This document shows, in pieces, positions 19,578 to 29,975 of a stretch of DNA of 64,000 nucleotides. Both the position numbers and the translations under genes were made by a program. Location: the NCBI RefSeq assembly GCF_000219915.2, contig NC_017964.1:2170001-2234000 (forward strand), given 5' to 3'. Each line of letters opens with the position of its first letter. Within the stretch, counting starts at the first letter, position 1. The notes under the pieces are model-generated. The model was given only the letters and a program-made list of their open reading frames with translations. It ran no database searches and was not told the DNA's origin. The DNA is from Advenella kashmirensis WT001 (lineage in GTDB: Bacteria; Pseudomonadota; Gammaproteobacteria; Burkholderiales; Burkholderiaceae_B).

Positions 19578-20732
19578 ATGGCTGATCTTACCAAAATCAC
19601 CTGCCTGGACGATCTGCAACGTATCGCGCGGCGTAAAGTTCCAAAAATGTTTTACGACTATGCCGATTCAGGTGCATGGACTGAATCCACGTATCGCGCC
19701 AACCAGGAAGATTTTCAGAAAATCAAGTTTCGTCAGCGCGTCGCCGTCAATATTGAAAACCGCAATTTGCGCAGCAAAATGCTGGGGCAGGATGTTGCCA
19801 TGCCGGTCGCACTGGCGCCTACCGGCTCCACTGGCATGCAGCACCCCGATGGGGAAATTCTTGCTGCCCGTGCTGCAGAAAGATTTGGCGTACCCTTTTG
19901 CCTGTCCACCATGAGCATTTGCTCCATTGAAGACATTGCCGCCCACACCTCTGCCCCCTTCTGGTTCCAGCAATACATCATGCGGGATCGGGACTTCAAT
20001 GAACGCTGATCGACCGTGCCAAGGCTGCAAACTGCTCAGCCTGGTGGTTACACTCGATTTGCAGGTGCTTGGCCAGCGCCACAAAGACATCAAAAACGGT
20101 CTTTCTGCCCCGCCCAAACCAACCATCCCGAATCTGCTTAACCTGGCGTTAAAGCCAGAATGGGTATGGAAAATGTCCCGAACCCAACGCCGCACTTTTG
20201 GCAATATTGTGGGACACGCCAAGGGTGTGGATGATTTATCTTCACTTTCGTCCTGGACCGCCGAACAGTTTGATCCCAGCCTGAACTGGAATGATATCGA
20301 GTGGATCAAAAACCGCTGGGGTGGCAAACTGGTGCTCAAGGGCATTCTGGATCCGGAAGATGCACGACTGGCAAAGGAAACCGGCGCCGACGCCATTGTT
20401 GTATCAAACCACGGCGGCCGCCAGCTTGATGGCGCCCCGTCCGCCATTTCCATGCTGCCCTCGATTATGCAGGCTGTCGGTACCGACGGTCCCGAAGTCT
20501 GGCTGGACAGTGGTATACGTTCCGGGCAGGATGTGCTTCGCGCGATTGCGTTGGGCGCCAAAGGCACCATGATCGGCCGTGCCTTTCTGTATGGCTGGGT
20601 GCTTACGGAGAAGAAGGCGTCACCAGAATCCTGCAGATTATCCGCAATGAACTGGATATCACGCTCGGGTTCTGCGGACAAACAGATATCAATAAAGTGA
20701 CTGCGGATATTCTGCTTTCCCAGCAGCGGTAA
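19578..20732 (+). CDS. lldD: FMN-dependent L-lactate dehydrogenase / alpha-hydroxy-acid oxidase (three frame breaks)
   Basis: Begins ITCLDDLQRIARRKVPKMFYDYADSGAWTE-type, the hallmark of the family, and continues with MPVALAPTGSTGM, FCLSTMSICSIED, and near the end VVSNHGGRQLDG (catalytic His and Arg) and WLDSGIRSGQDVLRAIALGA. Single missing bases near 20007, 20035 and 20598 break it; repaired length is 385 aa, normal for LldD. The C-terminus VTRILQIIRNELD ends at 20732. Membrane-associated oxidation of L-lactate or a related 2-hydroxy acid to the 2-oxo acid with electrons to quinone is expected. No lctP or lldR gene is adjacent. Confidence 0.85.
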
Positions 20733-20769
20733 CCGACAAGCGCCTATGGCATGCATATTGCCAAAAAGC

Positions 20770-20808
20770 AAAAACCGTGATTCACATAACGTCAATCACG
20801 GTTTTTTT
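20770..20808 (+). terminator. Intrinsic terminator of the lldD-like gene
   Basis: AAAAACCGTGATT (20770-20782) pairs with AATCACGGTTTTT (20794-20806), followed by more T residues to 20808. Strong hairpin with T-run 37 bases after the stop. Confidence 0.9.
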
Positions 20809-20823
20809 GTGCCTGTGCTTTTT

Positions 20824-20875
20824 GTTACTATAGCGGCCGGCTAGCGATGCAATCGGCGTGGGTGCATATAGTAAC
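20824..20875. repeat. Interrupted inverted repeat GTTACTATA / TATAGTAAC
   Basis: GTTACTATA at 20824-20832 and TATAGTAAC at 20867-20875 are perfect 9-bp arms separated by 34 bases. It is in the noncoding gap between lldD and merR. Role unknown; could flank a lost element or form a long stem. Confidence 0.4.
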
Positions 20876-20910
20876 TGCCCGGTTTAATCGATCTAACGAC
20901 AAGACCTAAT

Positions 20911-20946
20911 CGGAAGATCTAACGGAAGATCTAACGGAAGATCTAA
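20911..20946. repeat. Three tandem 12-bp repeats
   Basis: The unit CGGAAGATCTAA is present three times without mismatch. Related GATCTAAC and AAGACCTAA fragments flank it (from about 20889 to 20965). It lies in the 269-base noncoding gap between lldD and merR. It may be a slippage-type repeat; no protein-binding motif is recognised. Confidence 0.75.
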
Positions 20947-21001
20947 ACTTAACTCAAGACCTAAGAAATTTGACAGCAGATTTAGCCACCCAGGCAGTGA
21001 A

Positions 21002-21391
21002 TCAGGGTGCGACCATTTGATCGAAAATCTTCATGACGCTGTTCAGTTCCGAGCGGATATATTGCAGATCCTGCGCAGACAGACGAACGGCGGCATCCTG
21101 ATCGTGCTGGGCATCCCGGCCGTCGCTCAAGCGATTGCGCGCGCCACTGATGGTAAACCCCTGTTCATAGAGCAGATCACGAATTTTGCGAATAAGCAGC
21201 ACTTCGTGATGCTGATAGTAACGGCGGTTGCCCCGGCGTTTGACCGGGTTCAGTTGTGTAAACTCCTGTTCCCAGTAACGCAGAACATGTGGCTTGACGC
21301 AGCACAGCTCGGATACTTCACCGATGGTGAAGTATCGCTTTGCCGGAATCGGAGGCAACGCAGTGATGGAAGGTATTTCAGTCTGATTCAT
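21002..21391 (-). CDS. MerR-family transcriptional regulator
   Basis: 129 aa. The N-terminal MerR helix-turn-helix is clear: YFTIGEVSELCCVKPHVLRYWEQEF, then LNPVKRRGNRRYYQHHEVLLIRKI. The rest is a short coiled coil without a metal-binding cysteine set. This regulator routinely follows ihfA in beta- and gammaproteobacteria, and its target is not established. Same strand as and 40 bases from ihfA. Confidence 0.88.
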   Translation of the reverse strand: MNQTEIPSITALPPIPAKRYFTIGEVSELCCVKPHVLRYWEQEFTQLNPVKRRGNRRYYQHHEVLLIRKIRDLLYEQGFTISGARNRLSDGRDAQHDQDAAVRLSAQDLQYIRSELNSVMKIFDQMVAP

Positions 21392-21431
21392 GCGCAGATT
21401 GTAAACCCAAACCGTCTTTTAAGGAACTACT

Positions 21432-21764
21432 TTAATCGATGAGCGTAAGATCAGGATTATACTCATCACCCTGCTCTACGATCCCCTTGAGCTTCTGGCT
21501 TGCGTGGAAGGTAACCACCCGACGGGCAGAAATTGGGATAACCTCGCCCGTCTTGGGATTGCGACCCGGCCTTGCAGGCTTGTCTCGCACCTGAAAGTTG
21601 CCAAAACCAGACAGCTTGACCGAATCGCCTTTAGCGAGCGACTCCCGGATTTCCTCGAAAAAGGTATCCACAATATCCTTGGCCTCCCGTTTGTTCAATC
21701 CGACGCGCTCAAACAGCAATTCCGCCAACTCTGCCTTGGTTAAGGTATTGTTTTCTTCCAACAT
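21432..21764 (-). CDS. ihfA: Integration host factor subunit alpha
   Basis: 110 aa. Begins [34 protein letters not shown], with the DNA-binding beta-arm containing [22 protein letters not shown], where the conserved intercalating proline lies in NPKTG. Part of the pheS-pheT-ihfA operon, as in most proteobacteria. The heterodimer with IHF-beta bends DNA, and could assist the two sigma-54 promoters in this window. Intact. Confidence 0.95.
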   Translation of the reverse strand: MLEENNTLTKAELAELLFERVGLNKREAKDIVDTFFEEIRESLAKGDSVKLSGFGNFQVRDKPARPGRNPKTGEVIPISARRVVTFHASQKLKGIVEQGDEYNPDLTLID

Positions 21765-21782
21765 GCTCTTTCCCTTCCTGTT

Positions 21783-24187
21783 CTATCTTTTACGAACGCC
21801 ATGCTTTTGAACCAGCAATTCAAGCGCTGCGTTCATGCACTGGTCTACACGTGTGTCTTCCAAGGTTGCCGCCGGATCCTGCAACGTAAACCGCAAGGCC
21901 AGACTACGCTCCTGCTGCTGCGAATTGGGATCCTTCCAGACATCAAATAATGCAATATCCTTAATAATATCAAGGAATTGCCCATCTTGCTGATTATTCT
22001 CCAATGTGTCAAGCAAGTCCTGCAATTTCAGCGTGACAGGCGCCCAAATGGCCAGATCGCGAAATACAGCAGGCTGTCGTGCCACTTCGGTATAGCGTGC
22101 GAACTGCATGTGCTGCAGCGCAACAACATCAAGCTCAAATACCACGGGCGGATGAACCAGTTCGTTGTCCTGCACCCACTGCGGATGCAGTTCACCAACA
22201 AAACCGATCAGTTGTCCGTTGAGCAGAACATTTGCACTGCGTCCGGGATGCAGAGCCGGATGGTTCACCGGCTCAAAACGCAGGTGATTTGCCCGCTGGC
22301 TGCACAGGCGTTCAATATCATTTTGACGTCAAAAAAATCTGTCTGGCGCACGGGCAAACCCCACTGCTCCGGTTCTGCAGGGCCCCATGCCGCACCGGCA
22401 AGGTGCAGCGGCTGACGCACGCCAGCCACGGTCAGATCACCGTCGCTGACAGCACTGTCGCGGATAAAGATGCGGCCCAGCTCAAAAACCCGGACCCGAC
22501 TCTGCTGCCGTTTCTGGTTATATTGAATGTTTGCGATCAGGCCGCCGATCAGGCCCGAGCGCATGGCTTCGAGCTGACTGGCAATGGGATTGAGCAATAC
22601 GATCGGGTCGGTATTGCCCATGTAATTGATTTCCCAGTCTTTCTGCACAAAACTGAAATTGACCACCTCCTGGTAGTCCAGCGCCGCCATAAGGTGGCGC
22701 AACTGGTGTTCGGAGCGATGTGTCTCCTTCGTAGGCAGCATTGTGGCCGATGTTTTCGGCGGATTGCTGGGAATATTCTCGAATCCGTAAATGCGGGCAA
22801 CCTCTTCGATCAGGTCTTCTTCTATTTCCAGATCAAAGCGGAATGAAGGCGGAATAACGGAAAATACCCCGTCTTGTTCTGTAAATTGAAAATTCAGTTT
22901 GGTAAAGACGTCGCGCACGTGTACATCGGTAACCGGAATGCCCAGCACCTTGCGGCAACGGGCAAGACGCATGGCCACTGCGGGGCGTGCCGGTAGCGCA
23001 ACACTTTGATCGCTGACCGGACCGGCCTTGCCACCACAGATTTCAAGAATCAGGCTGGAAATATACTCAATGTGCTCAACGACGTTCTGGAAATCCACGC
23101 CGCGCTCAAAACGGTGGCTGGCTTCGGAACTGAATTTGTAGCGGCGCGCGCGCCCGGCGATGGCATCAGGAAACCAGAAAGCGGCTTCCAGATAAATATC
23201 GGTTGTATCCAGGGAAACCGCGGTAGCCGCACCGCCCATAATGCCGGCCAGGCTTTCGATGGTCTCGCCAGCGGCGATCACGCCCACATCGGGCGCCAGT
23301 TCCACTGTCTGATCATTCAGCAGTGTCAGGCTTTCCCCTTCTTTTGCCCAGCGTACGGTAAGCCCGCCATTGATTTTGGCCAAATCAAACACATGGGTAG
23401 GTCGACCCAGTTCCAGCATGACGTAATTGGAAATATCCACCAGTGCCGAAACTGAACGCTGGCCAGCGCGTTCCAGACGGCTTTTCATCCAGTCGGGCGT
23501 GGCGGCACGGGCATTAACGCCGTGAATAATCCGACCCGCGAAACGACCGCACAGATCCGGCGCCTGGACAGTAACCGGCAGCGTATCCTGATGCGTGACG
23601 GCCACCGGCTTGCAAACCGGCTCGGTCAGTGCTGCACCAGTCAGCGCACGCACTTCACGCGCCACGCCCAGAATGGACAGGCAATCGGCACGATTGGGCG
23701 TGAGTTTGATTTCGAAAATGGTATCGTTCAAGTCCAGCGCGCTGCGAATATCCTGTCCGACTTTTGCGTCGGCGTCCAGCTCCAGCAAGCCGCCATGGTC
23801 CTGGGACAGGCCCAGTTCACGCGCAGAACATAGCATGCCGAACGAATCTTCACCGCGCATGCGCGCTTTGCTGATCTTGAAATCACCGGGAAGGACCGCA
23901 CCGATCCGCGCCAGCGGCACTTTCAGCCCTTGGGCGGCGTTCGGTGCGCCACAGACAATCTGCAACGGCTCACCCGAGCCGTCATCCACGGTACAAATGC
24001 GCAGTTTGTCAGCATTGGGATGGGCACGCACAGCTGTGATGTGGGCCACGACAATCCCCGAAAATGGCGGTGCGACGGGCGCGGTCCCCTCAATCTCAAG
24101 ACCGGCCATGGTCAGCATGTGCGCCAGCTCGTCGGTGGAAATCGATGGGTTAACGAAGGATCTTAACCAGGATTCAGGAAATAACAT
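21783..24187 (-). CDS. pheT: Phenylalanyl-tRNA synthetase beta subunit (frame break near 22280)
   Basis: Start at 24187 ([14 protein letters not shown]). Domains in order: N-terminal B1 with the tRNA-binding OB fold ([21 protein letters not shown]), B3/B4, B5 ([22 protein letters not shown]), the catalytic-like core ([34 protein letters not shown]), and the C-terminal anticodon-binding FDX-ACB domain ([20 protein letters not shown]). A missing base near 22280 splits it; repaired length 801 aa is normal. As an essential gene it cannot be inactive, so the break is strong evidence of a sequence error. Confidence 0.93.
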
Positions 24188-24230
24188 GATGTCTTTTTCT
24201 AGGTTCAAATAGGGAGTTAAAGCGTGAAAG

Positions 24231-25253
24231 TCAGCGATTGAACTGACGCAGGAAACGCAGGTCTCCCTCGTAGAACTGCCTCAGATCGTTCACGCCATAG
24301 CGCAACATCGTCAGGCGCTCAATGCCTGATCCGAACGCGAATCCGATGTATTTTTCGGGATCCAGTCCGAAATTGCGTACGACCTCCGGGTGCACCTGGC
24401 CTGAACCGGAAATTTCCAGCCAACGTCCCTGGTTGGGGCCGGAGGTGAACATCATGTCGATTTCTGCTGAGGGCTCGGTGAACGGGAAAAAAGAAGGACG
24501 AAACCGCACGCTCAGGTCGTCGGTTTCAAAAAAAGCTTTCAGAAAATTCGTATACACCCCTTTCAGATCGGCAAAAGAGATGTCTTCTGCAATCCACAGA
24601 CCCTCGACCTGGTGAAACATGGGGGAATGGGTAGCGTCGCTGTCCACGCGATAAGTACGGCCCGGCGCAATCACTTTGATTGGCGGCTTGTGCATGCGGG
24701 CGTAACGCACCTGCATGGGACTGGTATGGGTGCGCAACAGAAAAGGCAAGCCCCCGGCGTCGTTCATATCCACGTAGAAAGTGTCCTGCATGGAGCGCGC
24801 AGGATGATTCTCCGGATTATTCAAGGCAGTAAAGTTGGTCCAGTCATTTTCGATTTCCGGGCCGTCGGCCACATCGAAACCGATGCTATGGAAAATTTCT
24901 TCAATACGCTGCCATGACTGGATGACTGGATGAACACCGCCCATGGAGCGGCCTCTGCCGGGCAAGGTGACATCAATGGTTTCCGCAGCAAGGCGCTGAT
25001 TCAATTGATCACGCGCGAACTGTTCGCGACGCGCGTTGAGCAACGATTCAATTTGCTGCTTGACACGGTTGATGCGGGCGCCTTCGGCTTTCTTCTGATC
25101 AGGCGGCAGCTGTGCCAGCCCTTTCATAAAACCGGTTATAACCCCGTTTTTCCCAAGAAATTTTGCCTTTTCGTTTTCAAGCGAAGCCGAATCGGTTGCA
25201 TGTTCGAATTTGTCTTTGGCCTGAAGAATCAGATCGTCCAGCGATTGCGTCAT
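24231..25253 (-). CDS. pheS: Phenylalanyl-tRNA synthetase alpha subunit
   Basis: 340 aa from ATG at 25253 ([14 protein letters not shown]); the longer frame from 25316 lies in the rplT-pheS gap and has no ribosome site. Class II motifs are visible: motif 1 [28 protein letters not shown], motif 2 [20 protein letters not shown] preceded by [16 protein letters not shown], motif 3 [18 protein letters not shown]. Forms the alpha2-beta2 enzyme with PheT. Intact. Confidence 0.95.
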   Translation of the reverse strand: MTQSLDDLILQAKDKFEHATDSASLENEKAKFLGKNGVITGFMKGLAQLPPDQKKAEGARINRVKQQIESLLNARREQFARDQLNQRLAAETIDVTLPGRGRSMGGVHPVIQSWQRIEEIFHSIGFDVADGPEIENDWTNFTALNNPENHPARSMQDTFYVDMNDAGGLPFLLRTHTSPMQVRYARMHKPPIKVIAPGRTYRVDSDATHSPMFHQVEGLWIAEDISFADLKGVYTNFLKAFFETDDLSVRFRPSFFPFTEPSAEIDMMFTSGPNQGRWLEISGSGQVHPEVVRNFGLDPEKYIGFAFGSGIERLTMLRYGVNDLRQFYEGDLRFLRQFNR

Positions 25254-25318
25254 GAAATTACCATTCTTGAAATAACAAACGGGACCCGAAACGAGCCCCG
25301 TTTGTATACAGCACAAAT

Positions 25319-25693
25319 TTAAATCGTCAGTGGATCAGGCGCCCAGGCAGATTTGGCCTGTTTGACAACGGCGGCAAAACCAGCCTTGTCGTGGACAGCC
25401 ATATCGGCCAGAACCTTGCGGTCCAGTTCAATAGCGGCCTTTTTCAGTCCGGCGATAAATACACTGTAGGTCATGCCGTTTTCACGGACTGCCGCGTTGA
25501 TACGCGTAATCCAAAGAGCACGGAATGTACGTTTCTTATTGCGACGGTCACGATATGCATACTGACCAGCACGCATGACAGCCTGTTTGGCAATACGGAA
25601 CACATTGCCGCGGCGACCACGATAGCCTTTGGCTGCAGCAATAACTTTTTTGTGACGAGCACGTGCGGTAACACCGCGTTTTACGCGAGGCAT
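25319..25693 (-). CDS. rplT: 50S ribosomal protein L20
   Basis: 124 aa. [43 protein letters not shown] is the invariant N-terminal extension of L20, followed by the globular RNA-binding part [21 protein letters not shown]. Lies between rpmI and pheS on the same strand. L20 is the translational autorepressor of rpmI-rplT in E. coli; here infC is not adjacent. Confidence 0.96.
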   Translation of the reverse strand: MPRVKRGVTARARHKKVIAAAKGYRGRRGNVFRIAKQAVMRAGQYAYRDRRNKKRTFRALWITRINAAVRENGMTYSVFIAGLKKAAIELDRKVLADMAVHDKAGFAAVVKQAKSAWAPDPLTI

Positions 25694-25706
25694 AATCTAA
25701 CTCCTA

Positions 25707-25904
25707 TCAAGCAAAAGGCATCATGGCTTTTACTGAAGCCACGTTGGATTCGTGAACGGCTGTCGTGCCGCGCAGATGACGTTTGTTTTTCGTGGTTTTC
25801 TTTGTCAGAATGTGGCGTTTGAAAGCCTGACCACGCTTGATAGAACCGCTACCGCGTACGATAAAGCGCTTGGAAGCACTTTTCTTGGTTTTCATTTTGG
25901 GCAT
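25707..25904 (-). CDS. rpmI: 50S ribosomal protein L35
   Basis: 65 aa from ATG at 25904 ([20 protein letters not shown]); the frame upstream to 25988 is leader. Very basic and family-length, ending KAMMPFA. Thirteen bases separate it from rplT. In most bacteria infC precedes it directly; here infC is about 9 kb away, so this operon must have its own promoter in the region 25905-26229. Confidence 0.95.
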   Translation of the reverse strand: MPKMKTKKSASKRFIVRGSGSIKRGQAFKRHILTKKTTKNKRHLRGTTAVHESNVASVKAMMPFA

Positions 25905-26019
25905 AACTGATACCTGCAAATGTGGATAAAAGGTGCCTAATAACCGTTTATTAAGACTTTGCTGACCCGTATCCGTTTTTCCCGTCACGATCCGCTCGAA
26001 CGCCCGGTCAACTGTTCTA

Positions 26020-26038
26020 TTTCCGGGTTACCCGGAAA
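26020..26038. repeat. Perfect 19-bp palindrome upstream of rpmI
   Basis: TTTCCGGGT-T-ACCCGGAAA has 9-bp arms around a single central base. It sits 116 bases upstream of rpmI, in the region that must supply a promoter because infC is absent. It could be an operator or a compact hairpin; nothing more is visible in the 241-base gap between comM and rpmI. Confidence 0.4.
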
Positions 26039-26229
26039 ACCAGCTCTCCGTGGCGCCTACGGCCTGCGGGAAACTATTGATTATACGATGATTTTTCTCC
26101 AACTGCCAGCAATTAAGTGAGCAAAACCGGAGAGAATTCGATCAATTGGCAATAAATGTGGTGACCAGGCGACGGATTATCCATCTATCGGTCCATTGCC
26201 TGCTCATTTTCAGGCTGCCCGCTCGGTGG

Positions 26230-27798
26230 CTAACGGGTCAATTGCTGGCGAAACGACATGGCTTCAGTCAAATCGGCTACGCGAATCTGACTGGCTTCTG
26301 CCATATCGGCGATCGTGCGGGCCACGCGCAGCACCCGGTGAACAGCTCTGGCAGACCACCCCCAATATCTGCCAGCCCTGGCCAGCAATTGCGCCGCTTC
26401 GGGATCAGTACAGCAGACCTGATCCATCAGATCCGGCGTCAGCAGCGCATTCAACCTGCCCTGGCGCTGCAACTGTCGTTCATGACAACGCATCACACGC
26501 TGTCGCACGACCGCGGAAGGCTCAGACGCGGGCAACTGCTGCCAACCCTGCTCCGGCGGTGTCAACTGCAACAGCATATCCATGCGATCCAGGAACGGCC
26601 CCGACAATCGGGCGCGGTAGCGTTCAATTTGTTCGGGCGTACAACGGCAGGATCGGTGTGTGCTGCCCAGGTAACCGCAGGGACATGGGTTCATGGCAGC
26701 AACCAGCTGAAAACGGCAAGGATAGCTTACCGAGCGATTGGCGCGAGCAATGTGGATTTCCCCGGTTTCCATGGGCTCGCGCAAGGCTTCCAGGACATGC
26801 CGCTGGAATTCGGGCAGCTCGTCCAGAAACAGAACGCCGTGATGGGCCAGGCTGATCTGGCCAGGCCGTGGATTGGCCCCGCCACCAATGAGCGCTGCCG
26901 CAGAGCTGGAATGATGCGGCGCACGCATCGGTACTTTTCGGGAAAATCGGGGCGTACGCTGCTGCAGGCTATGGATCGCCGCCACTTCTATGGCGGCATT
27001 TTCATCCAATGGCGGCAAGATTCCTGGCAATCGCTGCGCCAGCATACTTTTGCCTATGCCGGGTGGCCCCGACATCAGCAAGCCATGGCTGCCGCTGGCA
27101 GCTACCTCCAGCGCACGGCAGGCCACCTGCTGTCCGCGTACATCGGATAAACAAAGTTCAGGTGCCTCGTCGCCGCCCTGACACTGCGAGCTCTCGGGGC
27201 GTACCTGAGGTACCGTTTTGGCCGGTGCCAAGATTGCCGTTTCGTCCAGATGTTCAGCCACTTCCCGCAGTGTGCGAGCGCCTATGACCGTCAGGCCAGG
27301 CACGACGGCAGCCAGCCGGGCATTCTCAACAGGCAAAATAAGAGTGGGCTGGCCATCCGCGTTCTCGGCCCGCTCAGGTTGACCTGCCCTGGCCGTGGCA
27401 AGCGCAATTACCAGCGGCGCAGCTACGGATACCAGCGCACCGGTAAGTGACAATTCACCCGCAAAGACAATGCCGGGCAGTATCTGCCGAGCCATTTTGT
27501 CGGGCAAAACCAGTTGTCCCGAAGCCAGCAGCACGCCCAGCGCAATCGGCAGATCGAACCTGCCGGACTCTTTGGGAATGTCGGCTGGCGCCAGATTTGC
27601 AGTTAATCGTCCAGCCGGAAAAGTATAGCCACTACTTAAAATGGCCGAACGCACCCGCTCCCTGCTCTCGCGAACGCCGGCGTCCGGTAACCCGACAATG
27701 GTAAAGGACGGCAACCCCTGGGCGAGATGCACTTCAACAAACACTTCTGGCGCGTGCATACCGCAAAGCGCCCTGCTGGCCAACACTGCTAAGCTCAT
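26230..27798 (-). CDS. comM: ComM / YifB-family AAA ATPase (Mg-chelatase-like)
   Basis: 522 aa from ATG at 27798 (MSLAVLASRALCGM), preceded by AGGAGA. An N-terminal ChlI-like domain (FTIVGLPDAGVRESRERVRSA) is followed by the AAA core: Walker A LMSGPPGIGKSMLAQRLPGI, LFLDELPEFQRHVLEALREPME and CGYLG with cysteines CPCGYLGS...CRC. ComM is a hexameric branch-migration helicase needed to integrate ssDNA during natural transformation. Intact. It lies next to ubiK, as in other Burkholderiales. Confidence 0.93.
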   Translation of the reverse strand: MSLAVLASRALCGMHAPEVFVEVHLAQGLPSFTIVGLPDAGVRESRERVRSAILSSGYTFPAGRLTANLAPADIPKESGRFDLPIALGVLLASGQLVLPDKMARQILPGIVFAGELSLTGALVSVAAPLVIALATARAGQPERAENADGQPTLILPVENARLAAVVPGLTVIGARTLREVAEHLDETAILAPAKTVPQVRPESSQCQGGDEAPELCLSDVRGQQVACRALEVAASGSHGLLMSGPPGIGKSMLAQRLPGILPPLDENAAIEVAAIHSLQQRTPRFSRKVPMRAPHHSSSAAALIGGGANPRPGQISLAHHGVLFLDELPEFQRHVLEALREPMETGEIHIARANRSVSYPCRFQLVAAMNPCPCGYLGSTHRSCRCTPEQIERYRARLSGPFLDRMDMLLQLTPPEQGWQQLPASEPSAVVRQRVMRCHERQLQRQGRLNALLTPDLMDQVCCTDPEAAQLLARAGRYWGWSARAVHRVLRVARTIADMAEASQIRVADLTEAMSFRQQLTR

Positions 27799-28065
27799 CT
27801 GATTCTCCTGAATGCACCAAGGCATTCTGGCAGAAAGCAGGCAAGGCCGCTGTTATTGCAGGATAGACTGATCTATGGTGAGAACTGACGGCTCCACTCT
27901 GTGTTACGCATAACCTACTGGAGCTGGTAGCCAACCTAACCCAATCCGGTCACCCTGGCCCACCCCATCAGCACCGAACCATACTGCCTGGCGCATAAGT
28001 CAGATGACGCGCTGGCAGCCCTAATAAAAAGTGACACCCAGTGGGCTACCGTCTATATTGTTAGC
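27799..28065. other. Intergenic region between ubiK and comM
   Basis: 267 bases. Nothing recognisable apart from the comM ribosome site at its left end; presumably the comM promoter lies here. Confidence 0.4.
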
Positions 28066-28350
28066 TTAGTCGACAACCGGGCCTGTATGGGTGCTTGTCG
28101 CAGACGGTGTAGTGATACCTGCTTTTTCCTCCAGCAGACGAACCCGGGACTCGAGCTCGAACAGACGTTCGCGCAATTTTGCCGATAAGGCAACCTGCAC
28201 ATCAAATTCTTCGCGAGTTACCAGATCCAGCCGGGAAAACCCCTGAGCCATGAATGCTTTCACATTCTTTTCTATATCTGCCGCCGGACTGTTCTTGATC
28301 AATTCCTGAATATTTTTCTGAAAATCTTCAAATAACTGATTCGATTTCAT
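28066..28350 (-). CDS. ubiK: Ubiquinone biosynthesis accessory factor UbiK (YqiC family)
   Basis: 94 aa from ATG at 28350 (MKSNQLFEDFQKNIQELIKNSPA). Matches the BMFP/YqiC family: amphipathic N-terminus, VKAFMAQGFSRLDLVTREEFDVQ, and a C-terminal coiled coil KLRERLFELESRVRLLEEKAG. UbiK assembles or supports the aerobic coenzyme Q complex with UbiJ. It is divergent from no gene and upstream of comM on the same strand. Confidence 0.88.
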   Translation of the reverse strand: MKSNQLFEDFQKNIQELIKNSPAADIEKNVKAFMAQGFSRLDLVTREEFDVQVALSAKLRERLFELESRVRLLEEKAGITTPSATSTHTGPVVD

Positions 28351-28674
28351 GATTGTGATTCCTGTATGCATACGGGCACCAGTGCCGCGTCCTGTTCTTC
28401 ATATTGTACACATTTGCCATTGCAAACTTTGTGCGACACAAGCTTAAAGCAACGTTCCACGTTTAATACATTACACAGTACTTACCGTCGCACCTGACAG
28501 GACATAACCATAACCGGTAACCCCAAAAGGCGTGAGCGCCGGTTACAGGTAATCGTAGACAGTTACGCTCAGGCCATACGCTTGCTATTTTTTACGCACT
28601 TCACAGGCGGATCCGCACATTGTCCGCCCCAAAAGCATCAACCCGCCTATCGGCGGGTTGATGTAAACACGAGT
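28351..28674. other. Intergenic region with lipoprotein-gene terminator
   Basis: 324 bases. It holds the hairpin at 28636-28663, a run of ACCGGTAACC-like sequence near 28513 and the promoter region of ubiK. No coding sequence is seen. Confidence 0.5.
28636..28663 (-). terminator. Terminator of Ala-rich lipoprotein gene
   Basis: CATCAACCCGCC (28636-28647) and GGCGGGTTGATG (28652-28663) are perfect 12-bp arms with a 4-base loop, followed on the minus strand by CTTTT. It lies 12 bases after the lipoprotein stop. Confidence 0.8.
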
Positions 28675-29244
28675 TTATTGTGGTTTTGACTCTGTACCCG
28701 ATTCTGTCGGCGTAGCAGGTGTACTTTCAGCGGGTGCCGTTTCAGTTGGCGTTGTTGTGGACGCGTCGCCAGCTGGCTGAGTTGCTTCTGAGGTTTTCTC
28801 TTTTACCGCTTCCATGGCATCAGAGGCGGCCTGTTTGGCTGACTCTGCCGCTTCTTTGGCAGATTGCATCGCGGTGTCGGCATATTCCTTAGCTGCATCA
28901 GCCGCGTTTGAACCCGCCTGTTTGGCCGATTCAAGGGCGCTGCTGGCCGCTTCCTTAGCTGACTCCATCGCATTACCGGCGGCTTCGCCCGCTTTATCTG
29001 CCGCGTCCTGGGTAGCGTCAGCCGCTTTGTTGGCGGACTCCGAAGCGGCCTCAGATGCTTTCTCGGCTGCAACTTTCGCCTCTTCAGCTGCCTTGTCAGC
29101 CGCCTGCTTGGCTTGATCAACCGCCGAGTCGGTTGCTGCAGGGGTCTGCGTGGTCTCTGCTGTATCAGAACTGTTATCACAACCAGCAATAAAGGCAGCG
29201 GCGGACAACATGGCTACAAGACTGAGTTTGGATACGTTCTTCAA
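28675..29244 (-). CDS. Alanine-rich lipoprotein with LEA/apolipoprotein-like repeats
   Basis: 189 aa. Signal and lipobox MLSAAAFIAGC, Cys at about residue 22. Residues about 40-150 are a long amphipathic helix of 11-residue-like repeats (AKQAADKAAEEAKVAAEKAS, ESAKEAASSALESAKQAGS), then a Thr/Pro/Glu tail. The composition resembles late-embryogenesis-abundant or Lpp-like helices that protect or space the envelope. No close characterised homologue is recognised. Own terminator; monocistronic. Probably anchored in the outer membrane, periplasm-facing. Confidence 0.75.
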   Translation of the reverse strand: MKNVSKLSLVAMLSAAAFIAGCDNSSDTAETTQTPAATDSAVDQAKQAADKAAEEAKVAAEKASEAASESANKAADATQDAADKAGEAAGNAMESAKEAASSALESAKQAGSNAADAAKEYADTAMQSAKEAAESAKQAASDAMEAVKEKTSEATQPAGDASTTTPTETAPAESTPATPTESGTESKPQ

Positions 29245-29934
<690 letters not shown>

Positions 29935-29975
29935 GCCCGTCGCTCTCTATCACCTGTATTGAAAGGAAATTGAAA

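Noticed and set aside
19668..20795. A 375-codon minus-strand ORF
   Set aside because: It lies antisense to lldD. The plus strand carries clear FMN-dehydrogenase motifs; the long shadow results from codon bias.
21783..24187. pheT as a pseudogene
   Set aside because: PheT is essential and no second copy is in the locus; the frame is restored by one base and all domains are intact.
28814..29116. An alanine/serine-rich ORF on the plus strand
   Set aside because: It is the antisense shadow of the Ala-rich lipoprotein; its composition follows from the repeat codons.
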